The notes: generated by a model from the sequence alone, not told the origin. 10,829 nt of DNA from NORP181 sp047623555 (GCA_047623555.1 JBLHMP010000109.1:1-10829), one strand, 5' to 3'. Positions 1 through 6,797 are shown, numbered from the stretch's first letter. Program-made: numbers and translations.

Positions 1-2
1 TG

Positions 3-264
3 GCCACGAATATCGATGTCTATTTTTGTGATCCTCAGTCTCCCCTCTCATCGAAACTGCGTTTCGACTGCTGGGCAATGCGGGAGCAACGAAAATACCA
101 ACCGCCTGTTGCGGCAGGACTTCCCCAAAGGCACTGACATATCTGGCTTCAGCCAAGCCAAACTCAGCGCAGTCGCTCGCCAACTCAACGAACGGCCTAG
201 AAAGACCTTGCAATATCAAACACCAGCAGAAAAATTTGAGGCCTGTGTTGCAGCGACCCATTGA
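3..264 (+). pseudogene. IS30-family transposase, C-terminal remnant, frameshifted
   Basis: This is the 3' end of a DDE transposase of the IS30 family; its 5' part lies outside the window. Frame 3 reads ATNIDVYFCDPQSP (3-44), which matches the segment before the catalytic region. The family then continues with W-Q-R-G-x-N-E-N-T-N. Here that continuation (QCGSNENTNRLLRQDFPKG) appears only in frame 1 from position 76, and runs to ARQLNERPRKTL, TPAEKFEACVAATH and a stop at 262-264. About 28 extra bases (45-72) separate the two frames, so the gene cannot make a normal transposase. NERPRKTL followed by TPAE is the usual IS30 C-terminal signature. The match to the family is firm; the intact ancestral sequence is inferred. 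Confidence 0.9.
45..72. repeat. 28-bp insertion with 7-bp hairpin inside IS30 gene
   Basis: These bases have no counterpart between the SP and WQ codons expected in IS30 transposases. They contain TCGAAAC (51-57), a TGC loop, and the exact inverse GTTTCGA (61-67). The net addition is 28 bases, which shifts the frame by one. An inverted repeat of this kind could be an excision scar or a tiny hairpin element. The exact boundaries are uncertain by a few bases because the inserted part ends in TGG, as does the expected downstream codon. Confidence 0.6.
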
Positions 265-268
265 AACC
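245..268 (-). repeat. Right terminal inverted repeat of IS30 remnant
   Basis: Read on the minus strand this begins GGTTTCAATGGGTCG. It agrees at 20 of 24 positions with the left end of the second IS30 copy at 10633-10656. The transposase stop codon lies inside it, as in many compact insertion sequences. It marks 268 as the right boundary of the element. Confidence 0.8.
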
Positions 269-328
269 GCAAGGGCTTTGCCGTTGGTGCACATCACTGC
301 AAATATCCGCAGACTTGCTATGCAAAAG

Positions 329-360
329 CCGTAGGGTGCGTAGTTTCACGTACCCTACGG
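329..360 (-). terminator. Intrinsic terminator after zapA
   Basis: A 13-bp stem, CCGTAGGGT then CGT on one arm, pairs with its inverse across a six-base loop, with a single G-T wobble. On the minus strand it is followed at once by CTTTTG. It starts six bases past the zapA stop, so it most likely ends the two-gene minus-strand transcript. The T-run is short (four), but the stem is long and GC-rich. Confidence 0.75.
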
Positions 361-366
361 GCACCT

Positions 367-762
367 TTACCCCGCCACCCTCTCTTCAATCTCAGCCGCC
401 AGTGCCTCGGCCCGCGCGGCCAGTTCGGCGAGCGTTTCGGTCACCGCCTCAGGCACAACCGGCACTTCGATACGCTCGGGCACGGGCGCAGGAGCGCTGC
501 GCAACTGCGCCAATTCCGCCTCGCGTTCGGCCAATACCGCCTGAACCTCTTTTATCTGGTCCTCGACCGCTGCGGTCTTATCGGCCAACAGCAGACCCGC
601 CATCAACAACATCCGCGCTTCGGGCATCCGGCCGATCTGGTCAGACAAAACTTGCGATTCATCGTCCAGCATCTTGGCGGCGGCATGCAAATAGCTTTCT
701 TCGCCTTCCTGACAGGACACGTCAAAACCACGCCCGCCAATCATGATGGTCACTTCGGGCAT
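367..762 (-). CDS. zapA: Cell division protein ZapA
   Basis: ZapA binds FtsZ in the cytoplasm and bundles its filaments at the division ring. The 131-residue protein opens with the family pattern PEVTIMIGGRGFDVSCQEGEE (residues 2-22). An alanine/leucine-rich helix follows (about 25-62, with the HAAAKMLDDE and MLLMAGLLLAD stretches), then a coiled coil (about 63-90). A proline-rich break (91-104) and a second helical tail (105-129) come last, making it longer than the roughly 110 residues of the E. coli protein. Its ATG overlaps the upstream stop as TAATG, so translation is probably coupled to the coiled-coil gene before it. In many proteobacteria 6S RNA follows zapA; here a terminator and then IS30 debris follow instead. 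Confidence 0.9.
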   Translation of the reverse strand: MPEVTIMIGGRGFDVSCQEGEESYLHAAAKMLDDESQVLSDQIGRMPEARMLLMAGLLLADKTAAVEDQIKEVQAVLAEREAELAQLRSAPAPVPERIEVPVVPEAVTETLAELAARAEALAAEIEERVAG

Positions 763-1298
763 TACGTTTCCTCTCCTTCGGTGAGATTGGCAGCACCGGC
801 CAACAAAGGCTCAAGTTTGCTGAGAATGGCGCTGGCCTCTGCGGCGTCTGTGGCGCGTGTGGCGCGCAGGCCTTCTAGTTCGGTTAGCATGGCCTTGTTG
901 ATCAGGTTGGGTTCGCCGATCCCCTGCTCATTTGCACCGCGCAACGCCGCATTGCTTTCGCGCAGTTGATCGTTGGACTGACGCAGACGCTGCACATCCA
1001 TGTCCAGCCGCGCCATCGCCTCGCTTTGGGTTGCCAGATCAGAGCGCAATTTCTGTGACACCGTAGAATTGGCCAGTTCAGCCTTGAGCGCGTCAACTTC
1101 TTTGTCGTGTTTGCTGTGGATCGACTTGAGCCGTTCCCCAAGCTGTGCATTGGCCAGCTTTTCCTCTTCCAGGGCGGTGACGATGTCAGGGTCTGCCTCG
1201 GCAGTTTTTGCCGGGCTGTTCTCCAGCGCCGCCACTCCGGTCCCGATCCGCTCCATCGCGGCCATGATCCGGCCTTGCAATTCGTCAATCTGGCTCAT
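762..1298 (-). CDS. Hypothetical coiled-coil protein upstream of zapA
   Basis: A 178-residue cytoplasmic protein without a recognised domain. Residues about 38-123 are strongly heptad-like and rich in E, K, L, Q and R (for example EEEKLANAQLGERLK and LDMDVQRLRQSNDQLRESN). They are flanked by shorter helical ends. There is no signal peptide or membrane segment. The start is supported by AGAAGG seven bases upstream on the minus strand. It overlaps zapA by one base (TAATG), so the two are almost certainly co-transcribed. As I recall, this pair next to tkt is common in Rhodobacterales. Its neighbour suggests a role near the division ring, but that is inference and no function can be assigned from sequence. 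Confidence 0.8.
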   Translation of the reverse strand: MSQIDELQGRIMAAMERIGTGVAALENSPAKTAEADPDIVTALEEEKLANAQLGERLKSIHSKHDKEVDALKAELANSTVSQKLRSDLATQSEAMARLDMDVQRLRQSNDQLRESNAALRGANEQGIGEPNLINKAMLTELEGLRATRATDAAEASAILSKLEPLLAGAANLTEGEET

Positions 1299-1546
1299 GC
1301 TTCAACCTTCTCCATCCGATTATCCTGCCTGTGGCCATTCTCCCGTCCACTTTCACGCGAATCGGCATTGGCCTATTTTTACTATAGACTATTAGGCGCG
1401 CGCGTAAAATTCCCCCCCTTTGGTTTCAAGCACTTGGCCGCCTATCCTGATGTGATCCAGAAAGGGCGTGTTGGCTTTGGCTTGATATTTGAGGTGCGGC
1501 TGATATTGAGCGTCCAAACTGCCCCCAAACACCAAAGGATACTGCC
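1299..1546. promoter_or_regulatory. Divergent promoter region, zapA operon / tkt
   Basis: This 248-base gap separates two divergent transcripts and must hold both promoters. An AT-rich stretch (1374-1394, containing ACTATAGACTATTA) is the best candidate for -10 sequences. Just after it lies a near-palindrome, TTAGGCGCGCGCGTAA (1392-1407, 14 of 16 positions symmetric), which could be an operator. tkt has AAAGGA at 1534-1539, eight bases before its GTG start. No RNA gene or further coding sequence was seen. Confidence 0.4.
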
Positions 1547-3565
1547 GTGGACCTGACTGCCCTGCGCAACGCCAACCCTGATCACTGGGCCAAAGCATCG
1601 GCCATTCGTGCCCTGACGCTTGACGCCATTGCCGCCGCCAATTCCGGCCATTCCGGTATGCCCATGGGCATGGCCGATGTCGCCACGGTCTTGTTTGAAA
1701 AGCACCTGAAATTTGATGCGTCGACACCAAACTGGCCAGATCGCGACCGGTTCATCCTGTCCGCTGGGCATGGATCAATGTTGCTGTATTCGCTGCTGCA
1801 TCTGACGGGTTACGCCGACATGACGATTGAGCAGATCAAGAATTTCCGCCAATGGGGCGCCATCACTGCGGGCCATCCCGAATATGGCCACGCTGCGGGA
1901 ATTGAGACCACAACCGGCCCGTTGGGTCAGGGTCTTGCCAATGCTGTTGGTTTCGCCATGGCCGAAGAAATCCAGCGCGCCCAATATGGCAAAAAGATCG
2001 TTGACCATCGCACCTTTGTGATTGCCGGTGACGGTTGCCTGATGGAAGGCATCAGCCACGAGGCCATCGCGCTAGCTGGGCGTCATGAGCTGAGCAAGCT
2101 GACGCTGTTTTGGGACAACAACAACATCACCATCGACGGCACTGTTGATATTTCCGATCGCACCGATCAGGTACAGCGTTTCCGCGCTGCCGGTTGGCAG
2201 GTCATTGAAGTTGACGGCCATGACCCGGTGGCGATTGATGCGGCCCTAACCCAGTCGACCAAGGGCAAAAAGCCCACAATGATCGCCTGTAAAACCCATA
2301 TCGCACTTGGATCATCGGCGCAGGATACCTCAAAAGGCCACGGCGCGCTGACCGATCCAACGCTGATTGCCGACACCAAAGCCGCCTATGGCTGGACCAG
2401 CGGCCCCTTTGAGGTGCCCGCCGACATCAAATCCGGGTGGGAAACCATCGGTGCACGTGGCGTTGATGCCCGCCGCGATTGGGAAACCCGTTTCGCGTCA
2501 GTCTCGCCCCGCAAACAGGACGAATTCAATCGCGCCTACGCGCTTGAGGCACCTAAACGCCTTGCCGGTGCGATCCGCGGATTGAAAAAGCAACTGTCCG
2601 AGGGCGCGCCAAAACACGCCACCCGCAAAAGCTCGGAATTGGTGCTGGGTGTGGTCAACCCGGTTGTAACCGAAACCGTTGGCGGCTCGGCCGATCTGAC
2701 CGGGTCCAACAATACCCGCACCGATGATCTGGGCACCTTCCTGCCGGAAAACCGCAAAGGCCGTTACGTCTATTACGGCATCCGCGAACTGGGCATGGCG
2801 GCGGCGATGAACGGTATGATCCTGCATGGCGGCATCCGCGCCTATGGCGGCACATTCATGTGTTTCACCGACTACGCCCGCCCGGCTATGCGTCTGGCAG
2901 CGTTGATGAAAATTCCAACCGTGTTTGTGATGACCCACGACAGCATTGGTCTCGGAGAAGACGGCCCAACACACCAGCCGGTCGAGCATCTGGCCATCTC
3001 GCGCGCCACGCCAAACACCTATGTATTCCGCCCTGCGGATGGCATTGAAACCGCCGAAAGCTGGGAAATCGCGCTGACCACCAAAACCACGCCGTCGGTT
3101 ATGGCACTGACCCGTCAGGGCCTGCCAACCCTGCGGACCGAACATAAAACCCGCAATCTGACGGCTCAGGGTGCCTATGTTCTGGCCGACGCCACCAACA
3201 AACGTCAGGTCATCCTGATCGCCACCGGTTCCGAGGTTTCCATCGCAATGGAGGCCCGCGCGTTGCTCGAGGCCGAAGGCATCGGCACCCGTGTTGTGTC
3301 CATGCCCTGCATGGAGTTGTTCGCCGAACAAGATGAGGCCTATCGCCGCCGCGTCCTGCCCGCAGGTGCCGTGCGCATCGGCATTGAGGCCGCAGTGCGT
3401 CAAGGTTGGGATCAATGGTTGATGGGCGAACGCGGTAAATCCAACAAAGCCGGGTTCATCGGCATGGATAGCTTTGGCGCCTCTGCCCCGGCAGAAGAGC
3501 TTTATGAAAAGTTCGGCATAACAACGGCAGCAACTGTCGCAATGGCAAAAGACCTGTTGGCATAA
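1547..3565 (+). CDS. tkt: Transketolase
   Basis: Transketolase moves two-carbon ketol units between sugar phosphates in the pentose-phosphate pathway, using thiamine diphosphate and a divalent metal. At 672 residues it is full length. The N-terminal pyrophosphate-binding domain has SAGHGSML (72-79), ETTTGPLGQG (120-129) and the thiamine-diphosphate motif GDG (161-163) ending in NNN (191-193). SAQDTSKGHG follows. The pyrimidine domain carries YGIRELGMAAAMNG with the catalytic Glu at 414, then THDSIGLGEDGPTHQP. The C-terminal domain ends with DSFGASAPAEELYEKFGIT. The start is GTG at 1547 with AAAGGA eight bases before it; no ATG fits better. It is a single gene, divergent from the zapA pair, in a neighbourhood with gap that suits central carbon metabolism. 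Confidence 0.97.
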   Translation: MDLTALRNANPDHWAKASAIRALTLDAIAAANSGHSGMPMGMADVATVLFEKHLKFDASTPNWPDRDRFILSAGHGSMLLYSLLHLTGYADMTIEQIKNFRQWGAITAGHPEYGHAAGIETTTGPLGQGLANAVGFAMAEEIQRAQYGKKIVDHRTFVIAGDGCLMEGISHEAIALAGRHELSKLTLFWDNNNITIDGTVDISDRTDQVQRFRAAGWQVIEVDGHDPVAIDAALTQSTKGKKPTMIACKTHIALGSSAQDTSKGHGALTDPTLIADTKAAYGWTSGPFEVPADIKSGWETIGARGVDARRDWETRFASVSPRKQDEFNRAYALEAPKRLAGAIRGLKKQLSEGAPKHATRKSSELVLGVVNPVVTETVGGSADLTGSNNTRTDDLGTFLPENRKGRYVYYGIRELGMAAAMNGMILHGGIRAYGGTFMCFTDYARPAMRLAALMKIPTVFVMTHDSIGLGEDGPTHQPVEHLAISRATPNTYVFRPADGIETAESWEIALTTKTTPSVMALTRQGLPTLRTEHKTRNLTAQGAYVLADATNKRQVILIATGSEVSIAMEARALLEAEGIGTRVVSMPCMELFAEQDEAYRRRVLPAGAVRIGIEAAVRQGWDQWLMGERGKSNKAGFIGMDSFGASAPAEELYEKFGITTAATVAMAKDLLA

Positions 3566-3575
3566 CCAACCTTAG

Positions 3576-3604
3576 CGCCTCGGGGCAACACGATCCCCGG
3601 GGCG
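3576..3604 (+). terminator. Hairpin after tkt, possible terminator
   Basis: CGCCTCGGGG pairs with CCCCGGGGCG around a nine-base loop, giving a 10-bp stem with one wobble. It lies eleven bases past the tkt stop. No T-run follows, so it may be a 3' stabiliser or a Rho-assisted stop rather than a classic intrinsic terminator. Confidence 0.4.
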
Positions 3605-3673
3605 TCACCCAAGGCCATAAAACCGCTCTCCCTGGCCCCGATGTACACCGCCCGAGGCGCGCACCCCCTCCCA

Positions 3674-3707
3674 ATTTCTTCTCGTCAAAAATACCTCCGC
3701 CGGAGGC
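3674..3707 (-). terminator. Rhodobacterales dispersed repeat, copy 1; terminator of the DUF808 gene
   Basis: On the minus strand the palindrome CCTCCGGCGGAGG (3706-3694) is followed by TATTTTT and then GACGAGAAGAAAT. It lies about 38 bases past the stop of the minus-strand DUF808 gene, in the correct orientation to terminate it. The 34-base unit matches 6798-6831 at 33 of 34 positions. Repeats of this form are common between genes in Rhodobacterales, and translating them yields the recurrent spurious peptide GGGIF(D/N)EKK. Confidence 0.7.
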
Positions 3708-3744
3708 ATCCAACCTTACCCCCGGCGCCCTCGCTCCCAAACGA

Positions 3745-4701
3745 TCAACCGCGCCGCGACACCTTCTGCCAAACCGGCGCAATACCATAAACAACAACCG
3801 GGATCAGCACCAATCCCAGCGCCACACCAAACACCCCATCCAACGCCGCTGTAATCGACCACTCGGTCGCCGCGCGAACGCTAACAGGCACCAAATGCGC
3901 CACCATCGCGGCCCAGTAATGGATGTGATGGCCGAGCCAGCCAAACCCCAACTCGCCCATCCCGTGTAAAACGATAGATCCGCCAACCCACAACATCGCC
4001 GCTGTGCCGATAATCAGCAAAAGCGCCAAAAATTTCGGCATGCCGCGCACCACCGCACGGCCAATATTTCGGGTCACAGAAAAATAGCCGTTTTGCGCCG
4101 CATATAGCCCCACATCGTCGGCCTTAACAATCAGCGCAACGCTGCCATATACCGTAACCGTGATGCCAATCCCGACCAACGCCAGCGTCGCCGCCTCCAT
4201 CCAGATATTGCTCTCTGGGATCGCCGCCAATGCAATGGTCATGATCTCAGCCGACAGGATAAAGTCGGTCTTGATCGCGCCCGATGCCTTTTGCTCTTCG
4301 AGATGTGCCAGATTACCGGTCATCTCGGCTTTTTTCTCCACCTTATGTGGCAGAAACAAATGCGCAATCTTCTCGGCACCTTCAAAACACAGATAACAGC
4401 CGCCCAGCATTAACAGTGGGGAAATCAGCCAAGGCGCGAAATTCGCCAATAACAACCCAACCGGCAGCAAATACAGCAATTTGTTGCGAAACGATCCCTT
4501 GGCAATGCGCCAGATGATCGGCAATTCGCGCTCAGCCGCAAAACCCGTCACATATTTCGGCGTCACAGCAGCATCATCAATCACCGCACCCGCCGCCTTG
4601 GCCCCCGCCTTTAAGGCCTGCGCCGCCACGTCATCCACCGACGCCGCCGCAATTTTGGCAATCCCAGCTACATCGTCCAGCAACGCCAAAAGACCACTCA
4701 T
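3745..4701 (-). CDS. yedI: DUF808 / YedI-family inner membrane protein
   Basis: A 318-residue polytopic membrane protein of the DUF808 family, whose E. coli member is YedI; its function is not established. It starts with the family opening MSGLLALLDDVAGIAKIAAASVDD and TPKYVTGFAAERELPII (47-63). Hydrophobic segments lie at about 74-104, 168-192, 222-246 and 285-309. A soluble linker between the first two contains HLFLPHK and EEQKASGAIKTDFILSAEIM. The length is normal for the family and the protein is intact. A purine-rich AAGGG sits seven bases before the ATG on the minus strand. It is a single gene, divergent from gap, and ends at the dispersed-repeat terminator. The symbol is given by similarity to YedI. 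Confidence 0.88.
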   Translation of the reverse strand: MSGLLALLDDVAGIAKIAAASVDDVAAQALKAGAKAAGAVIDDAAVTPKYVTGFAAERELPIIWRIAKGSFRNKLLYLLPVGLLLANFAPWLISPLLMLGGCYLCFEGAEKIAHLFLPHKVEKKAEMTGNLAHLEEQKASGAIKTDFILSAEIMTIALAAIPESNIWMEAATLALVGIGITVTVYGSVALIVKADDVGLYAAQNGYFSVTRNIGRAVVRGMPKFLALLLIIGTAAMLWVGGSIVLHGMGELGFGWLGHHIHYWAAMVAHLVPVSVRAATEWSITAALDGVFGVALGLVLIPVVVYGIAPVWQKVSRRG

Positions 4702-4740
4702 GTAATACCCTTTTTGATTTGTCCGCCTTGGTAATACCCT
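4702..4740. repeat. Short direct repeat GTAATACCCT before the DUF808 gene
   Basis: GTAATACCCT occurs exactly at 4702-4711 and again at 4731-4740. The first copy contains the ribosome binding site of the minus-strand DUF808 gene (AAGGGTATTAC then ATG). The second lies where its 5' leader or promoter should be. It could be a local duplication or paired binding sites. Confidence 0.5.
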
Positions 4741-4765
4741 ATCTTAACCATCTATCTGAGCAAGC

Positions 4766-4796
4766 GTTAGCGCAACCGGCCCAAGTTTGCGCTAAC
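4766..4796. promoter_or_regulatory. Perfect 10-bp inverted repeat upstream of gap, LacI-type operator candidate
   Basis: GTTAGCGCAA (4766-4775) and TTGCGCTAAC (4787-4796) are exact inverses separated by 11 bases, about 90 bases before the gap start. Each arm also resembles a compact palindrome of the form GTTAGCGCTAAC: 4785-4796 differs at one base and 4766-4777 at two. LacI-family regulators bind short palindromes with a central CG like these. CceR, a LacI-family regulator of central carbon genes in Rhodobacter, is a candidate by context only. The site also lies in the shared region with the divergent DUF808 gene. Confidence 0.5.
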
Positions 4797-4885
4797 ACAC
4801 AGAAAATACACCGCTTTTCCCCTTTAGGAATTCGACCACCACCGCTATATGCCCCTTAACACCACAGGTTTTCGGAGATTTTGCT

Positions 4886-5890
4886 ATGACAATTAATGTT
4901 GGTATCAATGGATTTGGCCGGATTGGCCGCTGTACCCTGTCCCACATCGCGGCCAGTGGGCGCAACGACATCAAGGTCATCAAAGCCAATGCCACCGGGC
5001 CGCTGGAAACTGCTGCACATCTGCTGCGGTATGACAGCATTCATGGCCGCTTTGGCAACGAAATCCGGGTCAACGAAAACACCCTGGATCTGGGGCGTGG
5101 GCCGATTGAAATGTTCTCGACCTATAAACCCGAAGAACTGGACTGGTCCGGCTGTGACGTGGTTCTGGAATGTACCGGCCAATTCAATGACGGCAAAAAG
5201 GCAAATGTGCATCTTGATCATGGTGCCAAATCGGTGCTGATCTCGGCGCCTGCGAAAAATGTCGACAAAACCATCGTCTTTGGCGTCAATGACGACAAAC
5301 TGACAAGCATCGACCGGATGGTGTCAAACGGCTCCTGCACCACCAACTGCCTCGCGCCTCTGGCCAAAGTGCTGGACGAAGCCTTTGGCATCGAACATGG
5401 CCTGATGACCACGATCCATTCCTATACTGGCGATCAACCAACACTGGACCGTCGCCATGATGACCTGTACCGCGCCCGCGCAGCCGCCATCGCAATCATC
5501 CCAACCAGCACAGGTGCCGCCAAGGCATTGGGCGAAGTATTGCCAAACCTTAAGGGCGTGCTTGATGGCTCAGCCATGCGGGTGCCAACCCCGAATGTAT
5601 CCGCTGTCGACCTGACATTCCGCGCAAAACGCGACGTGACCGTTGACGAAATAAACGCCGCTGTCGCCGAAGCCGTGCAGGGCCCCATGGGCCGCGTCAT
5701 GTCCTATGATCCAGAACCCAAGGTTTCGATCGACTTCAATCATACCGACGAAAGCTCAATTTTCGCACCAGACCAGACCCGGGTGATTGGCGGTCGGATG
5801 GTGCGGGTTCTGGCCTGGTATGACAATGAATGGGGCTTTTCGGTGCGCATGGCGGATGTGGCTGTGACAATGGGCCGTCTGAACGGCTGA
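4886..5890 (+). CDS. gap: Glyceraldehyde-3-phosphate dehydrogenase, type I
   Basis: This enzyme interconverts glyceraldehyde 3-phosphate and 1,3-bisphosphoglycerate in glycolysis and gluconeogenesis. The 334-residue protein has the Rossmann opening INGFGRIGR (7-15), catalytic Cys151 in SNGSCTTNCLAPL, and His178 in TTIHSYTGDQ. It also has RARAAAIAIIPTSTGAAK, RVPTPNVSAVDLT and the C-terminal WYDNEWGFS. Two coenzyme-site features are atypical. The usual Asp after Asn in the second strand (NDL) is Ala36 (NAT). The Leu-Pro pair of the S-loop in NAD enzymes is Arg189-Arg190 (LDRRHDDLYRARAAA). Both suggest NADP use and perhaps a biosynthetic role like that of GapB; this is inference. The ATG is preceded by CGGAG at a normal distance. 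Erythrose-4-phosphate dehydrogenase is a less likely alternative. Confidence 0.95.
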   Translation: MTINVGINGFGRIGRCTLSHIAASGRNDIKVIKANATGPLETAAHLLRYDSIHGRFGNEIRVNENTLDLGRGPIEMFSTYKPEELDWSGCDVVLECTGQFNDGKKANVHLDHGAKSVLISAPAKNVDKTIVFGVNDDKLTSIDRMVSNGSCTTNCLAPLAKVLDEAFGIEHGLMTTIHSYTGDQPTLDRRHDDLYRARAAAIAIIPTSTGAAKALGEVLPNLKGVLDGSAMRVPTPNVSAVDLTFRAKRDVTVDEINAAVAEAVQGPMGRVMSYDPEPKVSIDFNHTDESSIFAPDQTRVIGGRMVRVLAWYDNEWGFSVRMADVAVTMGRLNG

Positions 5891-5961
5891 CCGTCTCTTG
5901 TGAACTGATCGCAGGTCGGGCATATCATGGTGCCCATGACCACCTGTGGAACACCCATTTT

Positions 5962-6105
5962 ATGACCAACAAAATCGCCTTGGGCCTTGGCCTGATAATT
6001 GTGCTGCTGGGCGCAATAGATGTGCTGTATTACGGCACCGAAAATTTTGTATTCCTAAGTAAAAAACTCTTTGAGTTGATCGAATGGCTCGCCTTCTGGC
6101 GCTAG
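5962..6105 (+). CDS. Small 47-residue membrane protein
   Basis: The predicted protein begins MTNKIALGLGLIIVLLGAID. One hydrophobic helix covers about residues 5-24. A polar YYGTEN turn follows, and then an amphipathic tail, KKLFELIEWLAFWR. Similar short proteins with the same WLAFWR-like ending occur in Rhodobacterales as far as I recall, which supports it as a real gene; its function is unknown. GGA at 5948-5950 is a weak, rather distant ribosome binding site. It lies 71 bases after gap on the same strand and may be co-transcribed with it. Its stop codon sits inside a palindrome, TGGCGCTAGCGCCA. Confidence 0.65.
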   Translation: MTNKIALGLGLIIVLLGAIDVLYYGTENFVFLSKKLFELIEWLAFWR

Positions 6106-6143
6106 CGCCAAGGCGGCAATCGGTGCCCTTGCGTATGGGCACC
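6091..6143 (+). terminator. Two hairpins at the end of the small membrane protein gene
   Basis: The first hairpin is the perfect palindrome TGGCGCTAGCGCCA (6097-6110), which includes the stop codon and is extended by GCCT/AGGC outer pairs. The second pairs GGTGCCC (6122-6128) with GGGCACC (6137-6143) across eight bases. Neither has a T-run. Together they form a structured boundary between the converging gap and coaD transcripts and may block exonucleases or polymerase. Confidence 0.35.
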
Positions 6144-6147
6144 AATC

Positions 6148-6175
6148 AAAAATATCGTGCGTGCGGAACGCACGC
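6148..6175 (-). terminator. Probable terminator of coaD
   Basis: On the minus strand GCGTGCG, loop TTC, and CGCACGC form a perfect 7-bp stem (6175-6159). ACG and then ATATTTTTG follow. It begins 26 bases after the coaD stop. The T-run starts a few bases away from the stem, so termination may be incomplete. Confidence 0.55.
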
Positions 6176-6201
6176 TCCGCTGGATCAAAGCGCTCGAAAG
6201 C

Positions 6202-6696
6202 TTATTCGCCCAATCGCTCAATGAGCGCCGTATTGACGTGACCAGGAACAAATTTCGACACATCCCCCCCCAACCGAGCAATTTCTTTGACCAGTTTACT
6301 GGCAATCGCCTGGCGTTTGGCATCGGCCATCAAAAACACCGTCTCGACACTGTCATCCAATGCCCGGTTCATACCAACCATCTGAAATTCATACTCAAAA
6401 TCGGCAACCGCTCGCAAACCGCGCACAATGATTTGGGCGCCGACGTCATGGGCACAATCAATCAGCAGGTTCTCAAACGGATGCGCCACGATCTGGATGC
6501 CGGTCTCAATACTGAGTTTTGCGCACTCCACTTCGATCATCGCCACGCGCTCTTCGAGCGAGAACAACGGTCCTTTGTCGCGATTGATCGCAACCCCAAT
6601 AACCAACCTATCGACCAACGCCGCCGCACGGCGGATAATGTCGGTATGGCCCAAAGTGATCGGGTCAAAAGTACCCGGGTACAAAGCTACGCGCAT
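6202..6696 (-). CDS. coaD: Phosphopantetheine adenylyltransferase
   Basis: CoaD joins ATP and 4'-phosphopantetheine to make dephospho-CoA, the penultimate step of CoA synthesis. The 164-residue protein starts MRVALYPGTFDPITLGHTDII, with the nucleotidyltransferase T-x-G-H motif at residues 14-17. It also has IVRGLRAVADFEYEFQM and the C-terminal QAIASKLVKEIARLGGDVSKFVP, all typical of CoaD. The start at 6696 is decided by GAGGAGG five bases upstream on the minus strand. The reading frame stays open to 6786, but that extension (with RDRVCRCSN) is unlike the family. It faces gap and the small membrane gene tail to tail and lies downstream of the CBS gene on the same strand, 146 bases away. Confidence 0.95.
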   Translation of the reverse strand: MRVALYPGTFDPITLGHTDIIRRAAALVDRLVIGVAINRDKGPLFSLEERVAMIEVECAKLSIETGIQIVAHPFENLLIDCAHDVGAQIIVRGLRAVADFEYEFQMVGMNRALDDSVETVFLMADAKRQAIASKLVKEIARLGGDVSKFVPGHVNTALIERLGE

Positions 6697-6797
6697 GGCA
6701 ACCTCCTCGGTTGAAATGTTGCTGCACCTGCAAACACGATCGCGCAAAGCAATGCAAGAGGGCGAATGATCGCCGAGGGCGCACAAACATAAACGGC

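Noticed and set aside
261..746. 161-codon plus-strand frame across the terminator and zapA
   Set aside because: Its Pro/Arg-rich translation is the antisense shadow of zapA, and it runs through the zapA terminator hairpin.
2498..3415. 305-codon minus-strand open frame inside tkt
   Set aside because: It lies wholly antisense to a clear transketolase, has His/Gln/Gly-rich composition typical of an antisense reading and matches no family known to me.
3456..3797. 113-codon minus-strand frame containing GGGIFDEKK
   Set aside because: It is the translated dispersed repeat plus the antisense end of tkt; the same spurious peptide arises at the second repeat copy.
6697..6786. N-terminal extension of coaD
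   Set aside because: MRVALYPGTFDP is the usual family start and has an ideal GAGGAGG before it; the upstream residues look non-coding.
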